Assembly (NCBI GenBank): GCA_003427395.1
Contig: BFEA01000206.1
Coordinates: forward strand, 815,670 to 859,281
Direction: 5' to 3'
DNA length: 43,612 nt
DNA from: Chara braunii
Taxonomy: Eukaryota > Streptophyta > Charophyceae > Charales > Characeae
The translations under genes were made by a program, and so were the position numbers. Positions within the stretch are counted from its first letter, which is position 1; each line of letters starts with the position of its first letter. The notes under the pieces are model-generated. The model searched no databases. It had not been told where the DNA came from and saw only the letters and a list, made by a program, of their open reading frames with translations. Positions 32,761-41,968 of the stretch are shown in pieces.

Positions 32761-33742
32761 GTCATCTATAATGCTTGGTAAAAAAATATAAAATCTTGTG
32801 AAAGAAAATTCCAACCAGATTCTCAGAATTTCTTTAAAAAAACATCGATGTCAGGAGTTTTCTCTTCTTCCATTAACATCAAGGTTCTCCAAACTTCTTC
32901 TTTTGTCAGGGAAATTTCAAGCATCTCCTGTTGTTCATTCGTTAATTTATTGGTTAAAGGGGATAAGAAATCATTAATTTCATCATTACGTTGACCTTGT
33001 GGAATATCTTCGATCTCTGAGGAGAATAATTAAAAAAATAAATCCCTGGCTATCTTGGTACAGACTGTGGTTGACATGACCATAGCATCATCACCACTTT
33101 GTGGATCCATTAATGTTTTTAGCACTGTTCTTCAAGTCCGTGCCCTAACCATTGCAAAAAAACGGGCGTTCATTGATCCGTCCATGTGGTGTTTTCTGAG
33201 TTTTCCCCTGATCCTGGTACCCTACCAACTGTATTCCATCTGACTTAATAACTTTTGTTCTAATTTTCGGATTTCGCTTACTAAAGTTTCCAGGACTTCT
33301 GTGTCTTCTGAATCAGTTTTCTGATGTTAGAGTTATTGAATTTGTTGTAAAATGTTTATTTTTTTTGAATGACGCTCCGCTGCTAGCGCTTTTGAATATT
33401 CATTGCATTTATGACCTAAAAAAATTAGGTCGTTGTTGAACCATTTAATGTCATACTGGGAAGGGAGAGCGAGGGAAGATCTCTGCCACTTGTAATGCTC
33501 CCTGCATCTCTTCTTACACTAGCATTAGATCAATATGAGACTTAGTGTTTTGGCCCGATCTCTCTTTCCTAAAACAAGAGAAAACCCTATGCGTGGCATT
33601 AATCCTCCTATAGGAATAAAAAAGATTCATCATTTGACATAAATTATATATAATTAACTCATTTGTCTCTACATAGTCAGGGCAAGGGGAAGAGAGTCTC
33701 TATCTATCCAAATGGCGATCCGGGGCCGCATTGAAATCCACT

Positions 33743-34078
33743 GCAATAATCATTGGGATGCCAACAGGTAATTGAGGGAGGGAGGAAGCAAAAAGACTTT
33801 GACGATTGCCAACCTCGTTTGGTGCATAAACACATAGTATACGAACAAACTTCAACTCAAGCATCACAAGAATATACACACATCTCCTTTACTGTCTCTT
33901 ATACACATCTAGATGTGTATAAGAGACAGGCAATAATCATTGGGATGCCAACAGGTAATTGAGGGAGGGAGGAAGCAAAAAGACTTTGACGATTGCCAAC
34001 CTCGTTTGGTGCATAAACACATAGTATACGAACAAACTTCAACTCAAGCATCACAAGAATATACACACATCTCCTTTA
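33743..34078. repeat. Artefactual 149-bp direct duplication around an adapter
   Basis: 33743-33891 and 33930-34078 are identical by eye over 149 bases and are separated exactly by the 38-bp adapter, so the duplication arose in library preparation or assembly, not in the genome. Confidence 0.9.
33892..33929. other. Nextera mate-pair junction adapter (sequencing artefact)
   Basis: CTGTCTCTTATACACATCT followed by its reverse complement AGATGTGTATAAGAGACAG: two Tn5 mosaic ends head to head, the circularisation junction of Nextera mate-pair libraries. It is not biological sequence. Confidence 0.97.
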
Positions 34079-34300
34079 TGCTTTATCAGCATCCCAGGTT
34101 AGAACTTCCACTCTTGAGCCTGGGGGAATCCATATGGCCTAAAGAGAGAACCCGATGTAACAAAAAAACAGGACTTGACTGACAACTTCATGGACGAACA
34201 AACGAAACAGGCTATGCAGCCTAGATCGAAATGCTCACCTGCAATGGCAACCCTGACCCACAACAGAGAGACAGTGGGAACACTTGCCACAATCTCATTT

Positions 34301-34913
34301 TCGGGTGGACCATCAACCGACGAACTTCGTTCTTATGTCCAATGGAAGCTCAGATAATCAGCCCACCTAGCCCCTCCCTGTTGACATGCATAAATCGAGG
34401 AATGGTCCAAAATGATTAAGAAAGAAAGAAAAAAAAAGCCTTCATCTTTGTCTTCTCACTTGGTTTTGTCTTATAGATTTTCCTTTGAGGAGCAACAAGG
34501 GAAAAAAAAAAAAAAAAGTGAGAAATAAGAGTGTTTTCCCTTTGCAGACAGGGGCTGGCTCTTTTGGTCTCTGGTCAGTTGCTTTTCTCTTTGTACTTCG
34601 GCTTCCCAACTCTAGTTAGTTGTTTCTCTCTTTGTAATGTTGCTTTCCTTCCCCTATTCCATTGCCCCAGATTGAATCATTGTTTATGTCTGTGCATCAT
34701 TTCCAAAAGCAAAAGTTCTACAGTCTCTTTGGTTGTGGTGCTTTTGCTGCCTTGGGGCATCCATGTCATAAAGATCCGGCATTGCGCCGCACAGATAAAT
34801 TATTTTATGTTCACAACTCCTATTTGTTCCTTTCCAAAAGACCTCTTGTCTCTCCCTTCGTGGTGCTCTTGTTGTTGTCCTAGGGCGTCCGTGTCCCATT
34901 TGGCATATACACC
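34301..34913. other. No gene recognised between LINE B and LINE C
   Basis: A-runs at 34419-34437 and 34501-34517 may be old poly(A) tails of plus-strand inserts, but no element body is recognised before them. Three pyrimidine-rich near-repeats CTCTTT(G/T)T..TT.GGCTT lie at 34555-34660. Confidence 0.35.
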
Positions 34914-35760
34914 TTTTTTTTTCCTTTTTTTTTTCCCTCTGTTCACACTCCATCCAGTGTTGGCGGTGCTGGTGAAAGCAGACACCGCTAGCACCTGGGG
35001 AGAGGCTTCATCTATTGGTGGGGAGCGTCACCTGCTGGAAAATAGGTCCAGTGTCCCGTGTACAAAATAATTCAGAAGAAAATAAAAGAAGCAAAAAAAA
35101 AAACAGGAAAGTGTCTAGAAAATGTCTGCCATCATTGATAACTCTGGTTTCCAGAGGATTTACTGAGCAGGTTGTTGAATCGGCGTCCCTTGTGAGATAC
35201 GTAAGTAGAAGTTTGAGGAAGTACATGAGCATGAAACAAACAATGCAACCAATTCTGCTGGAAACTGGACTGGAAAAGCTAGTAGCCCCCAGACCCTTTT
35301 CCATCCCTTGGCCTGACCCGGATTTCGGTAGGAGCCACTGGGGGGCGCCAGTGTGGCCCTGCCCATCCCCAAAAGCCACCCATTTTTTGCACTGTCCTCA
35401 TATGTTGAGAATCGGGCTCAGCGACTGGTCTGGCCTTAACCTCTTGCTATACTCCTACCTGGTATACGAATTACATCACATGAGGATTATCGGGTTTCAG
35501 AGGAGGGTTGTCTATTCGTTAGGGTCACCCCTCCGCAGCGTCGAGGCAAGGTGCTTCCAGGGGCCTATACACACTACCTACACATGGCTCACAGAGGCAC
35601 CGATAGAGGTGGTAGGAGCACCTCTCACTGGTATCCACTCCGCATATGCTCCATGGTTGGGGGCAGCGTCTGCTACGGGTCCACACACATTACAAACATA
35701 TACACATAGCCTACAGGCACATACCTACAAATACCGAACACACACACATACATAACCATA
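34914..35760 (-). mobile_element. LINE C: 3' end of a LINE related to LINE A
   Basis: The T-run at 34914-34934 is the poly(A) tail of a minus-strand element. Next to it, 35014-35060 matches the LINE A 3' UTR: TTGGTGGG(G)AGC..CACCTGCTGGAAA...GGTCCAG.GTCCC. Further upstream the similarity to LINE A is lost. No coding domain remains. The right boundary is set by the Penelope-like element at 35769. Confidence 0.65.
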
Positions 35761-35765
35761 GGGAT

Positions 35766-36512
35766 GGGTGGGGGAATCGGGGTTGTAGGAATTTGGGTGA
35801 TGTTGAGGCCGGAGACGTACCAAGGGGTTTCGTAGGAGTTCAAGGCATGGGAATGAGACCGGTTTGATATCAGAGGCTTGGACCAGTTTCGGAGGGTTTT
35901 TTGGTCATTTGGGATAAAAACAAGTTGGTTTTTCGTACTGAAATCGGTCTCGGTACGTGTAGGTTGTTTTTAGCATAGTTTTCAGGAGTCTTACGGTGAG
36001 TGTGAAGATAAATTTATTTTTCTCTCGAGGCTTGGGCTGGTGATTGAACCCTCTGGAAGAATCCTTTTGTAGTTCGGGTTTGGCAGGTGACTACTTAAAC
36101 AGTCCTTTGACTAGTTACAATCCTCCTCAACTTGCGATACTATCCTGACCCCTGATGATGACCGGCTGGCGACCAGTCGAAACGCGGCGTAGGGTCGCGT
36201 TGCTGGCTCGGATTAACCCGGCTTACAGGAAACTGACGACGGTCAGACTACTGTGAGCTATTTTTTGCACGTTCGCCAGCTTTGTGATGGGTGGTTTATT
36301 ATTTTAATCCTTTGACCCATCGAGGTTGTGTTCGGGAGAGATACTATGTCATTTGTCATCTCACTTTTCTTCTCTCCATCTTAATCTATCTGCTATGCTT
36401 GGTGTCCTGATGCTTGGTGTTTTTGGACTTGGTAACTCACGGGAATTACGGATCTGATAACGTGAGCTGAATTTCGTTTGAGTTTATTGGTGTGTTTCGC
36501 ATCAATGTACCA
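35766..36512 (+). repeat. Left pseudo-LTR of the Penelope-like element
   Basis: Begins GGTGGGGGAATCGGGGTTGTAGGAATTT and ends GTGTGTTTCGCATCAATGTACCA, matching 41303-42202 throughout except for an insert in the right copy. It contains the hammerhead-like motif at 36147-36196. No TG...CA ends or primer-binding site are present, so it is not a true LTR. Confidence 0.9.
36147..36196 (+). ncRNA. Hammerhead-ribozyme-like motif, left copy
   Basis: Helix I GACCC (36147-36151) with GGGTC (36192-36196); core CTGATGA (36152-36158); one extra T (36159); helix II GACCGG (36160-36165) with CCAGTC (36173-36178), loop CTGGCGA, one C.A mismatch; core GAA (36179-36181); helix III ACG (36182-36184) with CGT (36188-36190), loop CGG; then A36191, after which cleavage would occur. 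The extra T before helix II departs from the consensus. Confidence 0.75.
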
Positions 36513-36578
36513 TTGTTTTGCGCAGTAACGGTTGTAGGAATATGACTGCGGGTAGGGTGGCTACGCTAGTACGACAAA

Positions 36579-38063
36579 ATGGCTGCTCCGTTCGTCCGAA
36601 ATTGTTACAATTGTGGGATGCCTGGTTACATATCGAGGGAATGCCCTCAGCCTCGAAGGACACCGTTGACTGGTGTGAATGCAACCGTTGTTAATGCTCC
36701 TCTCCTCACGCTTCCGGCGACGGCAACTGCGGCAACGGCGTATGTTCCACCTGCGCTGACGATGGCATATGCTCCGCCACCAATGGCTCCGGCATATGCC
36801 TCTGAGGCTGCGGGCTACAGTCAGAGAACGGGGTACTGGAGGCAAACTTTGGACAGGTGCGCTGCCTTTGCGGATAATGCCGAAGCTGGGAGAGCAAGGG
36901 TGAAGGAGGAAAAAGAGAAAGAAAAGAAGACGAAGGAGGAACAAAAAGAGAGAAAAAAGTTTGAGAGGCGAATTGGGGAGAAGATCGACAGCAAGTTTGC
37001 CACGATGTGTGGTGGGGGGCCAGTAGCAACGGTGGTTGGCAAGACTAGTTGTCAATCAAGGGAGGATGATGATTTGTCGAGGCTACGAAGAGAAAATGAG
37101 GAATACAGGAAGAAATCGTCGAAAGAGAACGTTACTAGCGAGAATCTGGTGGATAGGCTGTTAAACGAAAACGAGGAACTTCGGAGGAAAATGAGTTCGG
37201 CACACGATCCGTTGGAGGACAATATGGGTTGATTAATGAAGGAGATGCAGGAGCTCAAGATGGGGAGAGACGTGGATCATGAAATTTTGTTTGGCCTAAA
37301 GTCGGAGATTAGTCTGCTAAGGAAGGAGAAACAACAGTCTATGGAAGAGACGCAAATATGGAGGAACGAGGCTTTGAGACCTGACAATAAGCGTGGAACT
37401 ATCTCATTGACGACTCTAGAATGCTGCGATCGAGAAAGAACAAGACAACGCGTGGTGGAATCACCGAGCAAGGATTTAAGAGAGGAAATCAAGAAGATGC
37501 GGGATACGGAGTATTGCACATTAAGAGGGGTTGAAGCGCTCAAACAGAAGAAAGCGGACGCAAAAGCAAAGGAGATTGAGGTGGAAAGAAGAAAGCGAGA
37601 GGCGAAAGTCGAGGTGACTAAGCTGAAAGAGCAGGTGGACAAACTCACAACTGAGGTTGTCGTAGTACCAACTGGAGGTACTAATTTGAAAGAGAAGTTG
37701 GAGGAGGTGGCTGCAAGTGGGCAAAAGACAGTGAGACGAGGGAGACCAAGGTTGAAGTCGGGACGAACGCCGAGAAGAGAGAATTGGGCAGAGCATGCTA
37801 ATGAACACTTCGTTTTTTTGCAGGAAGAACGCAGGAAATTGCGGGCATTGAAGAAATTTGGGTTGGAAGCAATCTGTTTGCAGGAAGGAATTAAATACAT
37901 CATGATTGAAGCAACGGCGAATGCGTTAGTCGAGATGACGGCTAACACACGATTTGGGAAACAAGGTGATGCGACGGGAGGAAAAGGAAAGGAACCCTTG
38001 AGTAGTCGGGAGGTTGAGAAGGACGGTGTGGAGGTCGAGGACGTTCCCTCCGATTTTGCTTGA
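36579..38063 (+). pseudogene. Penelope-like element ORF, N-terminal part: knuckle, coiled coils, AT-hook
   Basis: The ATG at 36579 opens a frame of about 495 codons with one TGA at 37230-37232. Residues 8-21 read C-Y-N-C-G-M-P-G-Y-I-S-R-E-C, a CCHC knuckle in which His has become Tyr (CAC to TAC). An Ala/Pro-rich linker follows, then highly charged coiled coils (about residues 105-140 and 165-210, and again after the TGA to about residue 365) and R-R-G-R-P-R-L near residue 388, an AT-hook core. The region ends with TGA at 38061-38063, but the same frame continues into the GIY-YIG part. Function is inferred: nucleic-acid binding and multimerisation, as in an ORF1-like module. I do not recall whether such an N-terminus is described for this clade. 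Confidence 0.75.
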
Positions 38064-38669
38064 GGGGGCGTCCCGGACACGGCAAACTGTTGGAAGGAGG
38101 TTAACTTATTGAGGTTCTCTTCAACGGAGGAAGTGAGAAGAAGTGTGAGCAAGGGAGTGTATCACCAGAAGGTTTTATCATTAATTTTGCTCGGTGAAAT
38201 TCCATGGGCAGACAAATTGCGAGATTATTTACAAAAGGTGAAAGAAGAGGGTGTTGATTTGGTCAAATGCAAAGAGCTTATGGTTTATGTATTGGTTTCA
38301 CCATGGACGAAACATCTGTATGTGGGTGCAACATCTCGATCTCTAGATGTTCGATGGAAGGAGCACGTCTTTCGGATAAAGAACCAACAAGTCGTGGAGT
38401 CTGGACGTAGGAATCAAAGGTTGTATAACTGGTTGAGAAGATGTGGGATCGAGCAATATGTTATGCTTCCATTGGCGCGATGCTCGGAGGATGACCTATT
38501 TGAGTTGAAGCGGTTCGTGATACGACGTACATGTCCTTATTTGAATACCTGTGAGTCTGTGACCAGTCAAGAAAACATCGAAGAAAAAGGGCTGAGAAGA
38601 GAGAATGGAGGGCATGTACGAGGAGGGCAACGATTCAACAGGAGCACGGGGCGGATCGTACTCATTTGA
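38064..38669 (+). pseudogene. Penelope-like element: GIY-YIG endonuclease
   Basis: In the same frame as 36579-38063, just after TGA 38061-38063. The domain starts near 38283: V-Y-V (GIY position), ten residues later L-Y-V-G (YIG position), then R-S-L-D-V-R-W-K-E-H with the conserved Arg and a His, and finally F-E-L-K-R-F-V-I-R-R-T-C-P-Y-L-N with the metal-binding Glu and the terminal Pro/Asn. These are the catalytic landmarks of the family. No CCHH zinc motif is visible, which fits reports that Chlamys endonucleases lack it. The enzyme would nick DNA to prime reverse transcription. The N-terminal part (38109-38280) is helical and charged. The frame closes at TGA after 38666. Confidence 0.88.
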
Positions 38670-39643
38670 CTTTCAGTGCGTCATGTGGCATATCGTCGGT
38701 AAGTTTGATCAAAGTTCTCAATTATTGTCGAGCAAATAAGGATAAGTAGGATGAGCATCGATTGTTGTGGTGGTAGTCTGTTAGTGGTCCAATGGAAGTT
38801 AGTTAAGAGGTGCTATGGGTATTCGGTTGTAAGTACACCCTATGGCACGGAGCTGTTGAAGAAGTCAAAAGGATGGTTGACTGATGGGATGATAATAGAT
38901 TTCACTTCTCTTATATCTTTCTGCTCTTCTCTGTCTATTTTCAAACCGGCGTCAGTTAAGCTACTGAGCTATCCTCCGCCAGGGAATGAGATGATGATGT
39001 GGGATTTTGAATGTCTCATATGGATGTTTAGTGCGATCAGATCTTTCTCAGAGAAACGAGTTAGATACACTCTGAGGTGCTTGCTCTCCGGGGTATTACA
39101 GAGAAGATTTGGGGTCAATGTTCGAATCGGTTGGTCGTAAAGGTGACATTCGATGAGTGTCTGAGCAAGGTTGGGATTCGGTGACTATGTGCAATGATAG
39201 TGGAAAGAACGAGTATTGAGGAAGGATGAAAGTGGATATCGGTACGCCGCATGAGGGTGGTGTGGACAAAAAATTTGAGCGTAGGGGATATATTGTATAA
39301 TTGTCGGAAGGCAACCAAGGAAAAGGAGGTGAAATGTGAATATGGGAGCATGGGGCAGGAATTTCCTCAGCAGGACGAACATATTTGTTTTCGGATGGGT
39401 AAGGCGAAATTCATACCGGACTGGCTGAGGAATGCCAAGAATATTCCAAGACCATCGAGGCGGTGCACGTCGTGGTCCCTACGTAGGCAAATTGTAGCAC
39501 CATTTGAAGGTTTTGCAGAGTCGACCGTGATCTCTCGGGATAACCTGCGCAATGGGATGTCGGGGCCGGTTTGGAATGAATGTTTCAATCACACAGTTCG
39601 GGAGGAAAGTGTGGGATGCACTACGAATGAGGTGGGAAGATAG
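38670..39643 (+). pseudogene. Penelope-like element: linker between endonuclease and RT, CxC-like motif
   Basis: The frame 38751-39140 is in phase with the GIY-YIG frame, separated by TAA and TGA. A GTAAGT at 38700 and a TAG at about 38748 could mark a 50-nt intron. It has an unremarkable mixed composition. A frameshift follows; 39251-39643 then reads R-K-A-T-K-E-K-E-V-K-C-E-Y-G, H-I-C-F-R-M-G and F-I-P-D-W-L-R. The C-E-Y at 39335-39343 is likely a decayed C-x-C (TGT to TAT in the second Cys), the short signature that links endonuclease and RT in this clade. That reading is inference from position. The end of this piece (N-E-C-F-N-H-T) leads to the RT fingers. Confidence 0.6.
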
Positions 39644-39836
39644 AAGAGTCGGTTTGATAAGTTAGTGTTGTGTCTGATAGACCATAATCCCGGGGACTCG
39701 CTGATCTGTTGTTCAAAAGTTTATCATGATGGCATGAGAACGATGTTGAACGATGTTCTTGAAGAATCCAGGTTTTGAGGCGTGTTAGGAGACAGAGGAA
39801 GAGGTTAACATTCGGAGTAGCAGGGAATTTGGGGAA

Positions 39837-40957
39837 TTGGGGATCAACAGTTTTGGGAGCTGGAATGAAAAGGGGAAGTTAGGAAGATGCTACATCATAC
39901 CAAAGCATAAAGATACAAGGAAATGGCGCCCGATTTGCCCAACTTTTGAAGAAGGTGAGGTTGGGGATAGTCGACACGTGTCAAGGGTGGTTAATCGACT
40001 GCTTTGGGATTTACCTTCACGGAGCCACTTCAACATGAGGAGTACGAAAAAATTGGTGGCGAGGATTAAGGAAGCAAACAAGGATTTGATAAAGGATGAG
40101 GAATTTGTGTCGGTAGCATATGACATCAAGGAGATGTTTTGCAATCTCCCACACTATGCTGTCATGGAAGCGATTAGGTGGGCACTGATTTCTGGGTACT
40201 ACAGGGTGCGAAGGGGGTGATGCTGAAGAACAAAGGCAAGGAGGCAAAAGTTAGAACGAGAGAGTGTTAGGTGGGTTGGACTAAGATCAGATTCGAGGAG
40301 GTCGTGCGCTTTGTGGAATTTGATTTAGGATGCACGTACATGATGGCAAGAGGAAGGATTTTGAAACAAAAAATTGGTATACCAATGGGCAAGGCATCAA
40401 GCCCTGCTCTGGCTTGTCTACTCTCTGCACACTCTAAATTCACTTTTTTGAACTTGTTAGGGATGGAACGGTACTTGACGTACGGAGCAAGGATTGTTGA
40501 CTATATATCCATTTTTGTGTGGTGCAAGAAGGAGGATGTAGTTTCGAAGAAAAAGGCGGAGAAGGTGATTGAGAAATTTGAGGTGTGCTATCATGAGAAC
40601 CTGACATTGGAAAGAACGGACAAGGGCAATTTTTGGGAGTTTCTCGGTTGTGTTGTCGGGGTCAAGGATTGGTCGGAGGGAATTGTATGTGTGGCAACCC
40701 ACAAGAATCAGGTTGGAGTGCGGAGCGGTCGATTAACGTTTCAGAACCTGCAGGACCACTGCACCTATTTGAGCCGGCAGCAGAAGCTGACAATGATAAG
40801 CTCATTCCTATATATGGCAAAGCGCTACACAACCATGCAAGGTGCAGAGGTCGTGTTTCTGCTTACACTGAAGATAGAGCTACGATTGAGGGGCTTCCCG
40901 GATGACTACTTTGATACGGCACTCAGATCGTTCTCTAACAAGTTCGAAGGATTATGA
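39837..40957 (+). pseudogene. Penelope-like element: reverse transcriptase
   Basis: Two frames (39837-40220 and 40271-40957) with a frameshift between. Fingers: C-Y-I-I-P-K-H-K-D-T-R-K-W-R-P-I-C. Motif A: V-A-Y-D-I-K-E-M-F-C-N-L-P, with the catalytic Asp at 40122-40124. Motif B: K-I-G-I-P-M-G-K-A-S-S-P-A-L-A. Motif C at 40493-40504 reads I-V-D-Y instead of Y-x-D-D, so the second catalytic Asp is lost and this copy should be inactive. Motif D region: N-F-W-E-F-L-G-C-V-V-G. The M-G-x-x-S-S-P box and D-I-x-x-M-F-x-N-L-P are Penelope/telomerase-like and unlike LINE or gypsy RTs. The C-terminal 100 residues would be the thumb; no endonuclease follows. Confidence 0.85.
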
Positions 40958-41302
40958 GAAGATTGGGTGTCGTGTCTCACAGGGTGGAACCTTCATCAAT
41001 GGAGGAGGGCGTGATTTGATGGTTCCTTTTTTTTTTCTGCTCTAGAAGTCTTTCTATCTTTCATCTTCTCTTTCTCGGAAACTTCTGCCTTCTGAGATCT
41101 GACTTCTTCTCCCTCTCGACTGTTTCCGTGGGCCTCTTCTGTTCTCTGTGACGTGTACTCTGGCTTTCCGTGTTCCTATCCAGGACTGTTTCTCATCTTC
41201 TTTTTTCGTTACTCGGTGTGGTCTTTTTTTTTTCTTGTTTTTGAATCTATGTCGCGGGTAACTTGTGCTTTGATTTCCCTCTGTCTCTTTTGAGGAGCAA
41301 TG
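40958..41302 (+). other. Penelope-like element 3' UTR before the right pseudo-LTR
   Basis: T-rich, pyrimidine-biased stretch with no supported ORF; the minus-strand frame 41054-41380 is a compositional shadow. Confidence 0.5.
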
Positions 41303-41683
41303 AGGTGGGGGAATCGGGGTTGTAGGAATTTTGGTGATGTTGAGGCCGAAGACGTACCAGGGGGTTCCGTAGGAGTTCAAGGCTTGGAAATGGGTTTGGT
41401 TTGATATCAGAGGTTGGGACCGGTTTCAGAGGGTTTTTTTGTCGTTTGGGATAAAAATGAGTTGGTTTTTCGTACTGAAATCGATTAAGGTACGTGCAGG
41501 TTGTTTTTAGAATAGTTTTCAGGAGTCTTACGGTCCGTGTGAAGATAAATTTCTTTTTCTCTCGAGGTTTGGGTTGGCGATTGAACCTTTTGGAAAAATC
41601 CTTTTCTAGTTCAGGTTTGGTGAGTGACTACTTAAACAATCCTTTGACTAGTTACAATCCTCCTCAACTCACGACACTATCCT

Positions 41684-41733
41684 GACCCCTGATGATGACC
41701 GACTGACGATCGGTCGAAACGCGGCGTAGGGTC
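41684..41733 (+). ncRNA. Hammerhead-ribozyme-like motif, right copy
   Basis: Helix I GACCC (41684-41688) with GGGTC (41729-41733); CTGATGA (41689-41695); extra T (41696); helix II GACCGA (41697-41702) with TCGGTC (41710-41715), perfect, loop CTGACGA; GAA; helix III ACG (41719-41721) with CGT (41725-41727), loop CGG; A41728 would be the cleavage base. Compared with the left copy, the last helix II pair is A-T here and G-C there, and the C.A mismatch is a C-G pair. Confidence 0.78.
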
Positions 41734-41782
41734 GCACTGCTGGCTTGGATTAACGCGGATCAAAAGGGGGGACAACAACCCT

Positions 41783-41968
41783 CCTACCCCCCGGGTCGCT
41801 GTATGAATTCACTGTCTCTTATATGAAACTGATGACGGTCAGACTACTGTGAGTTATTGTTTTAACCCAAACCCACCTACCCCCCGGGTCGCTGTATGAA
41901 TTCACTGTCTCTGATATGAAACTGACGACGGTCAGACTACTGTGAGTTATTTTTTGCACATTGACCAA
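41783..41968. repeat. Two 93-bp tandem units in the right pseudo-LTR
   Basis: CCTACCCCCCGGGTCGCTG starts at 41783 and 41876; both units continue with TATGAATTCACTGTCTCT, ATATGAAACTGA, and GACGGTCAGACTACTGTGAGTTATT. The left pseudo-LTR has only the last third of one unit (36229-36262). Confidence 0.85.

Larger units (their letters stand above)
32280..34300 (-). mobile_element. LINE B: old AT-rich LINE remnant
   Basis: Endonuclease (33690-34300) and reverse transcriptase (32280-32760) fragments lie on the minus strand in LINE order, clearly related to LINE A but very AT-rich and heavily mutated. The similarity ends at about motif B of RT, so the 3' part of the element is missing, the opposite of usual 5' truncation. 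It includes an artefactual 149-bp duplication. Confidence 0.75.
33690..34300 (-). pseudogene. LINE B endonuclease fragment
   Basis: In several frames: I-P-P-G-S-R-V-E-V-L (LINE A: L-P-P-S-S-K-L-K-P-L), C-V-Y-A-P-N-E-V-G-N-R and V-G-I-P-M-I-I-A-V-D-F-N-A-A-P-D-R. The VYAPNE and DFN motifs mark an APE endonuclease. The frame is interrupted by the adapter artefact at 33892-33929; with one copy removed the V-Y-A-P-N-E to D-F-N stretch is continuous. Confidence 0.75.

Noticed and set aside
37230-38063. Selenoprotein interpretation of the in-frame TGAs
   Set aside because: No SECIS element was recognised, and other decay (IVDY, lost knuckle His, frameshifts) makes mutation the simpler reading.
41812-41823. 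CTGTCTCTTATA, looking like the start of another Tn5 mosaic end
   Set aside because: Only 12 bases match, the sequence then continues TGAAACTGA, and the paralogous unit 93 bp later reads CTGTCTCTGATA. It belongs to the tandem unit and is not adapter.
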